A stretch of DNA of 64,000 nt from Nocardia sp. NBC_01503 (GCF_036327755.1 NZ_CP109596.1:7130001-7194000), one strand, 5' to 3'; counted from the first letter of the stretch, positions 45,666-54,369 are shown. Translations and numbers: made by a program. Notes: a model not told the origin generated them from the letters alone.

Positions 45666-46107
45666 GGTTCGTACTCCTCGAGCAGGGCTGGGGGCTGTGC
45701 AGCCGACGGTTCAAGCAGAGTGACTCTATCCAGCACCCGGACAACCCCGGCAAGCAGGCGAACCTAATCGCCCCGGGGTACCGCCGGACCCGACGGACTC
45801 GGCCGGTCGGAGGCATATTGTCTGGCGCCCGGGAACTCCCGCCCACACTCACTCGCTCTCCCGCGCCCGGCAGGCAGTCCCCGCGCACACCCAGCGGTTC
45901 CACCGGCGAAACTCCAGCTGCCCGCACCCGACGACGGCCACGACTCCTCAAGCCTCGCACCGGAATCGGAAGCAATCCCGATACCCGGAGTGCGCCGTAA
46001 CGGACACTCCAAAGAGACACCGAACACATTCCGCAAGTGCGTCTGCAATTGCAGATGCATGAACGAAACCACTGGAGGTGATACAGCGCACATGCCAGAC
46101 TCTGGCG
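45666..46107. other. divergent intergenic region, fumarase / HTH-DUF5753 regulator
   Basis: About 440 bp with no supported gene. A short frame from ATG 46058 or 46092 (MPDSGGAQPQPD…) overlaps the regulator 5' end in another frame, but has no homologue I recognise. The palindromic element at 46044-46057 is the only notable site. Confidence 0.5.
46044..46057. repeat. copy 2 of the shared 14-bp element, TGCAATTGCAGATG
   Basis: Identical to 21634-21647. Here the palindrome is longer (TCTGCAATTGCAGA, 14 bp perfect), 51 bases before the preferred regulator start. Confidence 0.5.
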
Positions 46108-46968
46108 GTGCCCAGCCACAACCAGACCCGACATACACCCCAAAACGCCACTCCCGCAGAGGCTTTGCCGACATTGCTCGGCCTTTGGTTGCGGCGCATG
46201 CGGGACGAGCACGGGAAGACCCAGCATGAGGTGGCCGACGCCGTCCACACCGAACAATCGACGATCAGCAGACTCGAAACGGGGTGGTACCGCACCAACC
46301 GACAGGAGGAGACGGTTCGCGCACTACTCCGGCTGTACGGGGTGTCGGAAATCGAACACGAAAAGTATCTGACCTGGGGTTACCCAAATCAGAATGGACC
46401 CGATCACACCCTGCGGCTCGACATACTGACGGGTTTGGAGCCGCTGACCCAGATCCTTCAATACGAGCAGTCGCTCATCCCTGACGTGTTGCAAATCCCC
46501 GAATATGCCCGTGCCGCACTCAGTTCCGGGCATATCGACTACACGGAGGACGAGATCGACCAGATGCTGGACGAACGGCTCTGCGCGCAACGCATTCTCG
46601 ACACCGCCGACCCACCGCACCTATGGACGTTGATCGAGAACGTAATCCTGTACCGGCCGCTCGGTGGTAGCGCCATCTGGCGGAAGCAAGTCGACCATCT
46701 GCTGGAGATCCGCGAACATCCCAACGTCACGCTGCAGGTAATCGCCGATCACGAATGCGGGCCGGCTTTCGTACGGCACCCCTTCACCTGCCTTCGATTC
46801 GAGGAGAAGGCCGTGGCAGACCTGATCTGCCTGCCGGATTTGGCCGGAACCAAGTATCTCCACCTACCGCACGACACCGAGCGCTACCGGCTGTTCCACG
46901 AGTTCTTGGCATCGAAAGCGGCGCGCTCGAACCAGACGGCCCAGTTCCTCACAGCAGTCCGCCCGTGA
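46108..46968 (+). CDS. XRE-family regulator with DUF5753 ligand domain
   Basis: 286 residues from GTG 46108. The HTH lies near residues 22-75 (LRRMRDEHGKTQHEVADAVHTEQSTISRLETGWYRTN) and the DUF5753 domain follows (ILQYEQSLIPDVLQIPEYARAAL…LIENVILYRPLGGSAIWRKQVDHLLEIREHPNVTLQVI…FTCLRFEE). Such proteins are abundant in actinomycetes and regulate development or secondary metabolism, usually with a DUF397 partner. Here the neighbour is a 55-residue membrane protein instead. GTG 46078 in the same frame is an alternative start, but it overlaps a GGAGGTGA-like ribosome site. Confidence 0.88.
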   Translation: MPSHNQTRHTPQNATPAEALPTLLGLWLRRMRDEHGKTQHEVADAVHTEQSTISRLETGWYRTNRQEETVRALLRLYGVSEIEHEKYLTWGYPNQNGPDHTLRLDILTGLEPLTQILQYEQSLIPDVLQIPEYARAALSSGHIDYTEDEIDQMLDERLCAQRILDTADPPHLWTLIENVILYRPLGGSAIWRKQVDHLLEIREHPNVTLQVIADHECGPAFVRHPFTCLRFEEKAVADLICLPDLAGTKYLHLPHDTERYRLFHEFLASKAARSNQTAQFLTAVRP

Positions 46969-47054
46969 TCGGGCACACCGCACGAAGGACTTGACGCAAT
47001 ACACCTCACGTCTTGCGGACAAATCCCCCGAATCTATGACAGGAGAGCGATTCC

Positions 47055-47222
47055 ATGACGCAGCAACACAATCCGTGGCTCGACCTCGCCGCACTGGCGA
47101 TCATCGTGACCACGGTGGTGACGCTGGTCGTCGTCGGCAACGCGGGCACCGCCGTCCTCACCGCGGCAGGCGGTCTCATCGCGGGCGGTATGCGCGGATG
47201 GTCGCGAATGCGGCGCGGCTGA
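47055..47222 (+). CDS. 55-residue membrane protein, unknown function
   Basis: ATG 47055 is preceded by AGGAG nine bases upstream. The product begins MTQQHNPWLDLAALAIIV and has one long or two short hydrophobic helices (LAALAIIVTTVVTLVVVG; AVLTAAGGLIAGGM), ending in a basic tail GWSRMRRG. It is 86 bp downstream of the XRE-DUF5753 gene, where a DUF397 gene would be usual. The good ribosome site, codon pattern and coherent topology argue that it is real. Confidence 0.6.
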   Translation: MTQQHNPWLDLAALAIIVTTVVTLVVVGNAGTAVLTAAGGLIAGGMRGWSRMRRG

Positions 47223-47349
47223 CCGAACCGGGGCTTTGCGGATCGGTATGAATTCCTGTGCGGATTCTGCGAATCGGCACAGGTTGCACCTTCAAGTCGG
47301 GGGGTGTTACCTGTGATGATGCGCTTGTCGGCGGCGGAGGGGAATTAGC

Positions 47350-47853
47350 ATGGCAGCAGAACCCGGGAGTGGAACCGTGACCGAAACCCGTTGGCTCGAC
47401 GATGTCGAGACGCGCGCGTGGCTCGGATTCGTGTTCACCCGCGACCTCATCGCCGCCGCGGTCGGACGTGATTCGCTGCGTGAATCCAACCTCACCTATG
47501 TCGAGTACACGGTGCTCGCCCGGCTCGCCGACGCGCCCGATCACCGGCGCAGTTTCGCCGAACTCGCCGCCGTCCTGGAGTGGAGCCAGAGCCGACTCTC
47601 GCATCAGATCACGCGAATGGAGAAGCGCGGCTTGGTCGCTCGCGAATCCATTCCGGACGACGCCCGCCGCACGGCCGCGGTGCTGACCGCCAAGGGCGAG
47701 CAGGTGCTGGCCGGAGCCGCCCCGGCGCATGTGGAGAGCGTGCGCAGGCACATGATCGACGTACTGGACAGCGGCCAGCTCACCGCGCTCGCCGATATCT
47801 ACGACACCTTATTGGCGCATCATCGAAGACCCGATACCCGCAACCCCGCCTGA
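47350..47853 (+). CDS. MarR-family transcriptional regulator
   Basis: 167 residues from ATG 47350, with GGAGGGG seven bases upstream. The winged HTH is LTYVEYTVLARLADAPDHRRSFAELAAVLEWSQSRLSHQITRMEKRGLVARESIPDDARRTAAVLTAKGEQVL, with the wing DxR motif in DDARR. MarR dimers repress nearby or divergent genes and are released by small phenolic or oxidant ligands. It lies 224 bp upstream of rsbR on the same strand, separated by a SigB/SigF-type promoter candidate, so it is probably not part of that operon. Confidence 0.92.
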   Translation: MAAEPGSGTVTETRWLDDVETRAWLGFVFTRDLIAAAVGRDSLRESNLTYVEYTVLARLADAPDHRRSFAELAAVLEWSQSRLSHQITRMEKRGLVARESIPDDARRTAAVLTAKGEQVLAGAAPAHVESVRRHMIDVLDSGQLTALADIYDTLLAHHRRPDTRNPA

Positions 47854-47927
47854 TGGCAGCCGGACAAGATTCCCCCACCCCGCTCGGCAAGATCGTCGAA
47901 TGCCGGGCAAAATACCTACCGACCGGC

Positions 47928-47959
47928 GTTTGGTTTGGCACACGGGGGGTACTGGGTAA
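47928..47959 (+). promoter_or_regulatory. SigB/SigF-type promoter candidate upstream of rsbR
   Basis: GGTTT (47932-47936) and GGGTAA (47954-47959) are 17 bases apart; an overlapping alternative pairs GTTTGG (47928) with GGGTAC (47947-47952) 13 bases away. Both resemble the general-stress sigma consensus GTTT-n-GGGTA of actinobacterial SigB/SigF. It lies about 120 bp before rsbR, whose products control such sigma factors, suggesting autoregulation. Confidence 0.45.
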
Positions 47960-48077
47960 GACTAGGCTCGGCACCGGCTACCGACGGCGGTCGGCACCGA
48001 GCGCACGGGCGGCAAACCAGCCGGCCGAACCGATCGAGTATCCCAACCTGGCCTTAGCGAAAGGGGCAGGAGTTTCC

Positions 48078-48974
48078 ATGTCCGACGTGTCCATCGGCCT
48101 CTCGGCGGATTCGCTGCCCGCGGGTTCAGTCGACAACCTGCTCCCGCAGCTCGTCGAACACCTGCGGCAGAACCGCACCGAACTGCGCGAGGAGTGGGCG
48201 CGTCGTATTACCGATGCCCAGCTGCTGACCGCCATGACCCCGGAGGAGATCTTCTCCGAAGCGACCTCGGTCTACGACAATTACGTCGAGGTACTCGAGA
48301 CCGGTAGCGTCGAGGCGCTGCAGGCGTACGCCCGCGACCTATCCGAACGCATCATTCCGCGAGGCGTCGAGACCGACGAGGTCGTCGGCATCGTGCTGTT
48401 GCTGCGAGATGTGCTGGCCCGCAGCCTCTTCGAGAAGTACCAGACCGACTTCGAGTTACTGAAGCTGGTGCTGGACGCCTACGAACCGGCCGCCAACCGC
48501 ATCGCCAATACCGTGGCGGTCTCCTTCGTGCAGGAGCGCGAGCGCGTTATCCGCCAGCAGCAGGAGGCGATTCGCGAGCTGTCGACGCCCGTGCTGCAGG
48601 TGCGTGAGCAGTTGCTCATCCTGCCCATCATCGGCGTGCTGGATTCGCAGCGCGCGCGTCAGCTCACCGAACAGCTGCTGCGCGCGATCCGTGCGAATCG
48701 CGCCAAGGTCGTCGTCATCGATATCACCGGTGTGCCGGCGATCGACTCCACGGTCGCGAACCACCTGGTCCAAACCGTCGACGCGTCGGGTTTGATGGGT
48801 GCGAATGTGATCATTACCGGCCTGTCGTCGGAGATTGCGCTCACACTGGTAACCATCGGCTTGGACTTGTCGAAGATGAACGCGGTCGGCGATCTCCAGG
48901 GCGGTATCGAAGAGGCGGAGCGGCTCCTCGGTTACGAGGTGTCGCGTGTCCCCGCCGATCGCGACGGACGGTAA
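48078..48974 (+). CDS. rsbR: RsbR-type stressosome co-antagonist
   Basis: 298 residues from ATG 48078, with AGGAG six bases upstream. An N-terminal helical, non-heme-globin-like sensor region (LVEHLRQNRTELREEWARRI…DFELLKLVLDAYEPAANRIANTVAVSFVQERERVI) joins a C-terminal STAS domain (LILPIIGVLDSQRARQLTEQLLRAI…VVVIDITGVPAIDSTVANHLVQTV). The Thr in DSTVANHL occupies the RsbR phosphorylation position. RsbR and RsbS build the stressosome that holds the RsbT kinase until stress. First gene of the rsbR-S-T-X-U run. Confidence 0.9.
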   Translation: MSDVSIGLSADSLPAGSVDNLLPQLVEHLRQNRTELREEWARRITDAQLLTAMTPEEIFSEATSVYDNYVEVLETGSVEALQAYARDLSERIIPRGVETDEVVGIVLLLRDVLARSLFEKYQTDFELLKLVLDAYEPAANRIANTVAVSFVQERERVIRQQQEAIRELSTPVLQVREQLLILPIIGVLDSQRARQLTEQLLRAIRANRAKVVVIDITGVPAIDSTVANHLVQTVDASGLMGANVIITGLSSEIALTLVTIGLDLSKMNAVGDLQGGIEEAERLLGYEVSRVPADRDGR

Positions 48975-48989
48975 TCCGGGACAGGGCCA

Positions 48990-49379
48990 ATGCCGGTACC
49001 CATTCTGAAGCAGGGCACCTATCTCATCGCGTCCGTGCAATCCGCGCTGACCGATGCCGATACCGAGCGCTTGCAAGACGATCTGATGAAGTACGTCAGC
49101 AAGTATCGCGCCCAGGGCATCATCGTCGACGTCACCGCGATCGACGTAATGGACTCCTTCGCGGCGAGATCCCTGCGTACCATCGCCCACATGACCAAGC
49201 TGCGCGGTGCGGAGACGGTCATTGTCGGTCTGCAACCCGAGGTCGCTTTCGCGATGGTGCAACTCGGACTCACCTTCGAAGATATGCACACCGCACTGGA
49301 TCTGGAGGAAGGGCTGTCCTGGCTCAACCGCAAGATCAATGCCCGGGGTCAACGAGACGGTCGTGATCGTGGCCGCTGA
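48990..49379 (+). CDS. rsbS: RsbS-type STAS stressosome scaffold protein
   Basis: 129 residues, a single STAS domain: PILKQGTYLIASVQSALTDADTERLQDDLMKYV and IIVDVTAIDVMDSFAARSLRTIAHM. The Ser in DVMDSFAAR matches the RsbS residue phosphorylated by RsbT. It lies 15 bp after rsbR, and its 3' end overlaps the rsbT start. Phosphorylation releases RsbT from the stressosome. Confidence 0.92.
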   Translation: MPVPILKQGTYLIASVQSALTDADTERLQDDLMKYVSKYRAQGIIVDVTAIDVMDSFAARSLRTIAHMTKLRGAETVIVGLQPEVAFAMVQLGLTFEDMHTALDLEEGLSWLNRKINARGQRDGRDRGR

Positions 49380-49782
49380 AGTCATGGTGATCGCGGTGAA
49401 GGTGTCCAACGACATCGTGACCGCCCGGCAGGCGGGGCTGGAGTTGGCAAGCACTCTCGGCTTCTCGCTATCCGATCGCACCATGATTGCGACGGCGATC
49501 TCGGAGGTCGCGCGCAATATCACCAGTTACGCGGGGACCGGCGAGATCCGGCTCTCGGTCGGCGAGCGGGAGGGCCGGCGCGCCATGGTGGTGCAGGCCC
49601 AGGATCAGGGCCCCGGAATCATCGATATCGATCGCGCGCTGGAGGACGGGTACTCCACCGGACGCGGTCTGGGACTTGGCCTTCCGGGCGCACGCCGCCT
49701 CATGGACGGTTTGAGCATCACCTCCCAGCCCGGCCAGGGCACGCTGGTGGAGATGTGGAAGTGGGTACCCCGCGATGCGTGA
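49339..49782 (+). CDS. rsbT: RsbT-type serine/threonine switch kinase
   Basis: 147 residues from ATG 49339, overlapping rsbS by 41 bp; a later in-frame ATG at 49384 is the alternative. The GHKL ATPase motifs are complete: N-box SEVARNITSYAG, G1 DQGPGI and G2 GLGLGLPGARRLMD. It phosphorylates RsbR/RsbS and, when freed, activates an RsbU-type phosphatase. Its stop overlaps the following gene. Confidence 0.92.
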   Translation: MPGVNETVVIVAAEVMVIAVKVSNDIVTARQAGLELASTLGFSLSDRTMIATAISEVARNITSYAGTGEIRLSVGEREGRRAMVVQAQDQGPGIIDIDRALEDGYSTGRGLGLGLPGARRLMDGLSITSQPGQGTLVEMWKWVPRDA

Positions 49783-50431
49783 GGACGGGTTCATCGGCAC
49801 GGTCGAATGGGCCGTGGCCGGTCGCGCGCTACCCGGGCAACGGGTTTCAGGAGACCGGTCGGTCGTCCTGGACGCCGGTGGTGGCTCGGTGCTCTTCGCG
49901 GTGCTGGACGGACTCGGCCACGGCGCCGCGGCCGCCGACGCCTCGGATCGCGCCGCACAGGTGTTGTCCGAGAACCGCGCCGAGCCTTTGGATGTGCTGA
50001 TCCTGCTGTGCCATCGCGCCATGTCCGATACGCGCGGCGCGGCGGTCTCACTGGCGCTCTTCGATGCCGGGGATCGACTGCACTGGCTCGGTGTCGGAAA
50101 TGTCGAATCCCGCATTGTCGCCGCGGCGCCCGGCAAACCGGCCATTCGCTCGGCGGCGCTGCTGTCGGCCGGAATCGTCGGTTATCTGCTGCCGCCGAAC
50201 CTGCAATCGCAGACCGTACCCATTCGGCCGGGCGATCTGCTGCTGATGTCCACCGACGGCATCACCAGCGACTACTCCGACGGAATCGACCTGGCCAAGC
50301 CGACCTCCGAGATCACCGCCGAGATTCTGACCAAGCACGCCAAGGACACCGACGACGCGCTGGTGCTCGCGGCCCGGCATCGCGGACACACCGTGCGGCC
50401 GCTGGGGCTGCACCCGGAGCCCCCCGCATGA
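49775..50431 (+). CDS. rsbX: RsbX-type PP2C phosphatase
   Basis: 218 residues, a compact SpoIIE/PP2C domain: VLFAVLDGLGHGAAAADASDRA (metal-binding D-G-x-G-H-G), RGAAVSLALFDAGDRLHWLGVGNVESRIV and RPGDLLLMSTDGITSDYSD. RsbX resets stressosomes by removing phosphate from RsbS and RsbR. It overlaps rsbT at the 5' end and its stop overlaps the next ATG (ATGA), indicating coupled translation. Confidence 0.88.
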   Translation: MREDGFIGTVEWAVAGRALPGQRVSGDRSVVLDAGGGSVLFAVLDGLGHGAAAADASDRAAQVLSENRAEPLDVLILLCHRAMSDTRGAAVSLALFDAGDRLHWLGVGNVESRIVAAAPGKPAIRSAALLSAGIVGYLLPPNLQSQTVPIRPGDLLLMSTDGITSDYSDGIDLAKPTSEITAEILTKHAKDTDDALVLAARHRGHTVRPLGLHPEPPA

Positions 50432-52725
50432 GTTCGGTGCTGGCGGCCTTCCGTGACGCGTATACCAGCGCGCTACGGCTGCATCTGCGCGCTCCGAATC
50501 AGAACACCCTCGCCGAGGGCTATGAACTGGGGCGGCGCGCGCTGGTGGAGGGCGTGAGCATTCTCGACCTCACCGAACATCACTTCCGGATCCTCGAACA
50601 GGAGGGGCTGCCGGTCGCCGATGACGAACATGCCGAGGCCGCACTGGAATTCCTGTTGCAGACCATGGCGGCCCTGGACGTGGCCACCCGCGGCTTCCTG
50701 GACGGCACCCGGCGGTATGAGCAACAGCGTTCCCGCGCCGACGATCTCGCCGGGCGCGACGCCTTCCGCACCGCACTGGTGGAGTCGCTGCAGGACGGCT
50801 TCTTCGTCGTGGACGCCGAAGGCACACTCGTGGAGGTCAATTCGGCGTTCGGCGCGCTCACCGGGTACGGCCCGGACGGCGTGCCCTATCCGCTCCCCCA
50901 CCCCTGGTCGGTAGCCGAGGCACCCCGCTATCCCGATCTCGGGACCGATGCCGCGCGCTTCGTCACGCCCATCCTGCATCGGGACGGGCGACGGCTGTGG
51001 CTGGCCGTCTCCACCAGTTCCCTGGTGAAACCCGAGAACGGTGAACGGATTTTCGTCGGCACGATTCGCGATGTGACCGCCGAACATGATGCCCAGGCGC
51101 GCGATCAGGCGGTCTCGCGATTGGCGACGGCGGTCGGCGCGGCCACCAGCGTGGTCGAGGTGCTCGCCGTCGGTTTGGAGGAGCTGCGCCGCGCCGTCGG
51201 CGCGGAGTCCGCGGTGGTCTCGGTCTGGCCCAATCGACATACCGGGCCCGAACTCTATGTCTCCGAGGACAATCCGCAATTGCAGACCGTCGCGGCCGGC
51301 GGCATCGCGCTGCGTTCGACGGCGCCGCAGACCGGAACAGTCCAGGACGGCAGGGAATCTCGCCAGGTCCTGGACGCACGGGCCCGCGCGCTCCTGGATC
51401 GCGCGCGACTGCGCCCGGGTCGCACCATGTTCGCGATACCCGAGGGCGCGTCCAGCTCCGAGGGCATTGTGGCCCCGCTCGGCGAGGCCGGTGATTCCGC
51501 ACTGTGGCTGCGCTTCGCCGCGCCCCGGGCCATCACACCCGATGACTGGGCGCTGTTCTCACTGCTGGTCGGGCATTTGAGCCTGGCGGTACAGCGCGCC
51601 CGCAACTTCGATCAGGCGCGCTCCACCTCGCTCACCCTGCAGCGTGCCATGCTCGGGCCGATCGAACTGCCGCCGCGCTTCTCGGTGCACTACGAGCCCG
51701 CCTTGCCGCCGCTGGAGATCGGCGGCGACTGGTACGACGTGGTGCGCCTGGAGGACGACACCATCGGTGTCGTGGTCGGCGACTGCGTGGGCCGTGGCCT
51801 CTCCGCCGCCGTGGTCATGGGCCAATTGCGCACCGCCGCACGGGCATTGCTGCTGCGCGGTGCGGGTCCGGCACAGCTGCTGGCCGAACTCGATGCCGTG
51901 GCCGCGCGCATTCCCGGGGCCATGTGCACCACCGTCTGCGCCGCCATCCTGGATCCGGTGCGGAATCTGGTGCGCTACTCCAGCGCCGGGCATATGCCGC
52001 CGGTCCTCGCCGAACCCGGTACGCGCGGCAGGCTTTTGGAGGGCGGCCGGGCGGTCCCGCTGGCCACCTTCGAACTCCCGCGCCGCCCCGAGGCCACCAC
52101 CGCCATGGCTCCGGGCTCGACCTTGGTGCTGTTCACCGACGGGCTGGTCGAACAGCGCGGTATCGATATCGACGACCGCTTCGTCGAACTCGCCGACGAA
52201 TTGACCGGTGCGGCCGGGCAATTGCCGCGCGAGGTGGCCGATGCGGTGTTGTCGCGCTTGCGGCCCGCGGCGGGTTACGACGATGATGTCGCCCTCGTGG
52301 TCTATCGGCAGCCGCCCGAACCGCTGCATCTGGACATCCCGGCAACCCCGAGCGAATTGTCCCGTATGCGCTATGAACTCAAATCCTGGCTGGCCGCCGC
52401 CGCCATACCGCACGACCTCTCGGCCGATCTCACCGCGGCCGCGAATGAGGCGCTCAGCAACAGCATCGAACACGCGTATCTGAACGGCGAATCCGGCCGC
52501 GTCGAGCTCACCGCCGAATGCGGGCTGGACACAGTCACTCTCGTCGTGACCGATTCCGGCATCTGGCGGCCACTACCCGAGGATCCTGGACATCGAGGCC
52601 GCGGTATCGCGATGATGCGGGCCCTCACCGACGAACTGGAGATCGATCATGTGGGACCGGGCACTCGGGTCAAGATGACCACAAGATTGCCCGCAGTCTC
52701 TTTCTCGGCGGCCAGTCGCGTGTGA
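50428..52725 (+). CDS. RsbU-like regulator: RsbU-N, PAS, GAF, PP2C phosphatase and HATPase kinase domains
   Basis: 765 residues from ATG 50428. Order: RsbU N-terminal RsbT-binding-like helices (FRDAYTSALRLHLRAPNQNTLAEGYELGRRALVEG), PAS (LVESLQDGFFVVDAEGTLVEVNSAFGALTGYG), a GAF-like region (about 230-400), SpoIIE phosphatase (EIGGDWYDVVRLEDDTIGVVVGDCVGRGLSAA; LVLFTDGLVEQRG; GYDDDVALVVY), and a C-terminal GHKL kinase (AANEALSNSIEHAY; DSGIW…HRGRGIAMM). It therefore carries both the phosphatase that activates an RsbV-type antagonist and an RsbW-like kinase that would inactivate it. Last gene of the run. Confidence 0.9.
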   Translation: MSSVLAAFRDAYTSALRLHLRAPNQNTLAEGYELGRRALVEGVSILDLTEHHFRILEQEGLPVADDEHAEAALEFLLQTMAALDVATRGFLDGTRRYEQQRSRADDLAGRDAFRTALVESLQDGFFVVDAEGTLVEVNSAFGALTGYGPDGVPYPLPHPWSVAEAPRYPDLGTDAARFVTPILHRDGRRLWLAVSTSSLVKPENGERIFVGTIRDVTAEHDAQARDQAVSRLATAVGAATSVVEVLAVGLEELRRAVGAESAVVSVWPNRHTGPELYVSEDNPQLQTVAAGGIALRSTAPQTGTVQDGRESRQVLDARARALLDRARLRPGRTMFAIPEGASSSEGIVAPLGEAGDSALWLRFAAPRAITPDDWALFSLLVGHLSLAVQRARNFDQARSTSLTLQRAMLGPIELPPRFSVHYEPALPPLEIGGDWYDVVRLEDDTIGVVVGDCVGRGLSAAVVMGQLRTAARALLLRGAGPAQLLAELDAVAARIPGAMCTTVCAAILDPVRNLVRYSSAGHMPPVLAEPGTRGRLLEGGRAVPLATFELPRRPEATTAMAPGSTLVLFTDGLVEQRGIDIDDRFVELADELTGAAGQLPREVADAVLSRLRPAAGYDDDVALVVYRQPPEPLHLDIPATPSELSRMRYELKSWLAAAAIPHDLSADLTAAANEALSNSIEHAYLNGESGRVELTAECGLDTVTLVVTDSGIWRPLPEDPGHRGRGIAMMRALTDELEIDHVGPGTRVKMTTRLPAVSFSAASRV

Positions 52726-52729
52726 ACAT

Positions 52730-52757
52730 GGAAGGCACATATGCGCCATTGCCTTCC
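52730..52757 (+). terminator. hairpin after the rsbR-S-T-X-U operon
   Basis: GGAAGGCA (52730-52737) pairs perfectly with TGCCTTCC (52750-52757) over a 12-base loop, five bases beyond the stop codon. It probably ends the operon and separates it from rsbV. Confidence 0.5.
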
Positions 52758-52858
52758 TGAACTAGCAGAAAACGGTGCGGTAACTGGGCTTTTCGCGATT
52801 TCCCGGCAACCCGTAACGAAACCGATGTCGCAGACGATGCAGCACGAACGGACGGATC

Positions 52859-53254
52859 ATGGCAGATTGTTCCAACGTGACCAATACTTCCGGAGACGCG
52901 TATCCCCTCGGCGAGACGATGACCACGACGGTCAGCGTGCACGACGGCGCGACGGTACTCGCGGTGGTCGGTGAGGTCGACCTGGCGACTGCGCCCGCAC
53001 TCGAGAACGCGATCGATTCCACGCTGTCCGGTAAGCCGGGCGCACTCGTGATCGATCTGTCCGAGGTGAGCTTTCTGGCCTCTGCGGGGATGGCGGCGCT
53101 GGTCGCCGCCCATCAACGCGCAGGGTCCACCCGCATTGCCGTCGTCGCCGACGGACCCGCCACCAGCCGCCAATTGAAAATGACCAATCTCGATCAGGTG
53201 TTCGCGCTGCACGCCACGCTGGCACAGGCGCTCACGGCGCTGAACGAGAACTGA
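52859..53254 (+). CDS. rsbV: RsbV-type anti-sigma factor antagonist (STAS)
   Basis: 131 residues from ATG 52859; an internal ATG at 52919 (MTTTVSVHDG) would give a protein closer to usual RsbV length. The STAS domain has GEVDLATAPALENAI and the phosphorylation-site strand VIDLSEVSFLASAGMAALVAAH, with Ser in the normal position. Dephosphorylated RsbV binds the anti-sigma kinase and frees sigma factor. It is likely the substrate of the upstream RsbU-like protein, but it is transcribed from its own promoter region. Confidence 0.88.
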   Translation: MADCSNVTNTSGDAYPLGETMTTTVSVHDGATVLAVVGEVDLATAPALENAIDSTLSGKPGALVIDLSEVSFLASAGMAALVAAHQRAGSTRIAVVADGPATSRQLKMTNLDQVFALHATLAQALTALNEN

Positions 53255-53273
53255 TCCCGACCCGCATACGAAC

Positions 53274-53310
53274 ACGAGCCCCGCACGCGAGTAATCGCGG
53301 CGGGGCTCGT
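53274..53310. terminator. strong bidirectional terminator
   Basis: ACGAGCCCCGC and GCGGGGCTCGT form an 11-bp perfect stem around a 15-base loop, followed by TGCTTT on the plus strand. It lies between convergent rsbV and the LLM oxidoreductase gene. Confidence 0.75.
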
Positions 53311-53328
53311 TGCTTTACGCGGGAAGAT

Positions 53329-54369
53329 TCAGTCGCAGATCGCGCGCAGCTGCTCGACCAGCTTCACCCGGTCGGCGGGCGTGGCGGCCAGCGGCACCAC
53401 ATTGAGCGCGGTCACCCCGGCCTCACGGAACGCGGCCACGCGCTCCTTGACGAACCCGGCCGAACCGATCAGGCAGATATCGCGCACCAGATCGTCCGGG
53501 ACCACCTTGGCGGCCTCGTCCTTCTTACCCTCGAGGTACAGCTCCTGGATGCGGTCGGCCTCGGCGCCGTAGCCGTACTTGGTGGCCAGGGTGTGATAGA
53601 AGTTCTTGCCCTTGGCGCCCATACCGCCGATGTACAGCGCCAGATGCGGCTTCACGAATTCGCGCAGCGGCTCCACATTGTCACCGATGGCCAGGGCCGG
53701 ACCGGCGAACACATCCAGGTCGCCCAGCGCCGGATCACGCTTGGCCAGACCGGCTTCGATCGCATCGCCCCAGATGTCGTCGGCCTTCTCCGGCAGGAAG
53801 AAGATCGGCTGCCAGCCCTCGGCGAGCTCGGCGGCGAGCTCCACATTCTTCGGGCCGAGCGCGGCGAGCAGCACCGGAATGTTCTCGCGCACAGGATGAT
53901 TGATGAGCTTGAGCGGCTTGCCCAGGCCGGTGCCCCGCCCCTCGGGCAGCGGGATCGTGTAGTACTTGCCGTTGTACTCGAGCCGCTCGCGCTTCCACAC
54001 CTTGCGGCAGATCTCCAGGACCTCGCGGGTGCGGCCGATCGGCGCGTCATAGGGCACACCGTGGAAGCCCTCGATCACCTGCGGGCCGGACGCGCCCAGA
54101 CCCAGGATGAACCGGCCGTCCGAGACGTAGTCCAGACCGGCGGCGGTCATGGCCGTCAGCGTGGGCGTGCGGGTGTAGAGCTGCATGATGCCCGAGGCCA
54201 GCTGTACCCGTTCGGTCTTGGCGGCGATGTAGCCGAGCGCGCTCACGGCGTCGAACGAGTACGCCTCCGGCACGAAGACGATATCCAGGCCCGCCCGTTC
54301 GAGGTCGGCGACCTCGGCGGCTACCTCTTTGAAGCCGTCGGTGTAATTGATCGACAATCCGATACGCAT
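53329..54369 (-). CDS. LLM-class F420-dependent oxidoreductase
   Basis: 346 residues from ATG 54369. The luciferase-like TIM barrel is recognisable: MRIGLSINYTDGFKEVAAEVADLERAGLDIVFVPEAY, ASGIMQLYTRTPTLTAMTAAGLDYVSDGRFILGLGASGPQV, and EGWQPIFFLPEKADDIW. Actinobacterial members of this subgroup use the deazaflavin cofactor F420 for hydride transfer; the substrate is unknown. The gene points toward the terminator shared with rsbV and diverges from the cyclodeaminase gene. Confidence 0.88.
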   Translation of the reverse strand: MRIGLSINYTDGFKEVAAEVADLERAGLDIVFVPEAYSFDAVSALGYIAAKTERVQLASGIMQLYTRTPTLTAMTAAGLDYVSDGRFILGLGASGPQVIEGFHGVPYDAPIGRTREVLEICRKVWKRERLEYNGKYYTIPLPEGRGTGLGKPLKLINHPVRENIPVLLAALGPKNVELAAELAEGWQPIFFLPEKADDIWGDAIEAGLAKRDPALGDLDVFAGPALAIGDNVEPLREFVKPHLALYIGGMGAKGKNFYHTLATKYGYGAEADRIQELYLEGKKDEAAKVVPDDLVRDICLIGSAGFVKERVAAFREAGVTALNVVPLAATPADRVKLVEQLRAICD

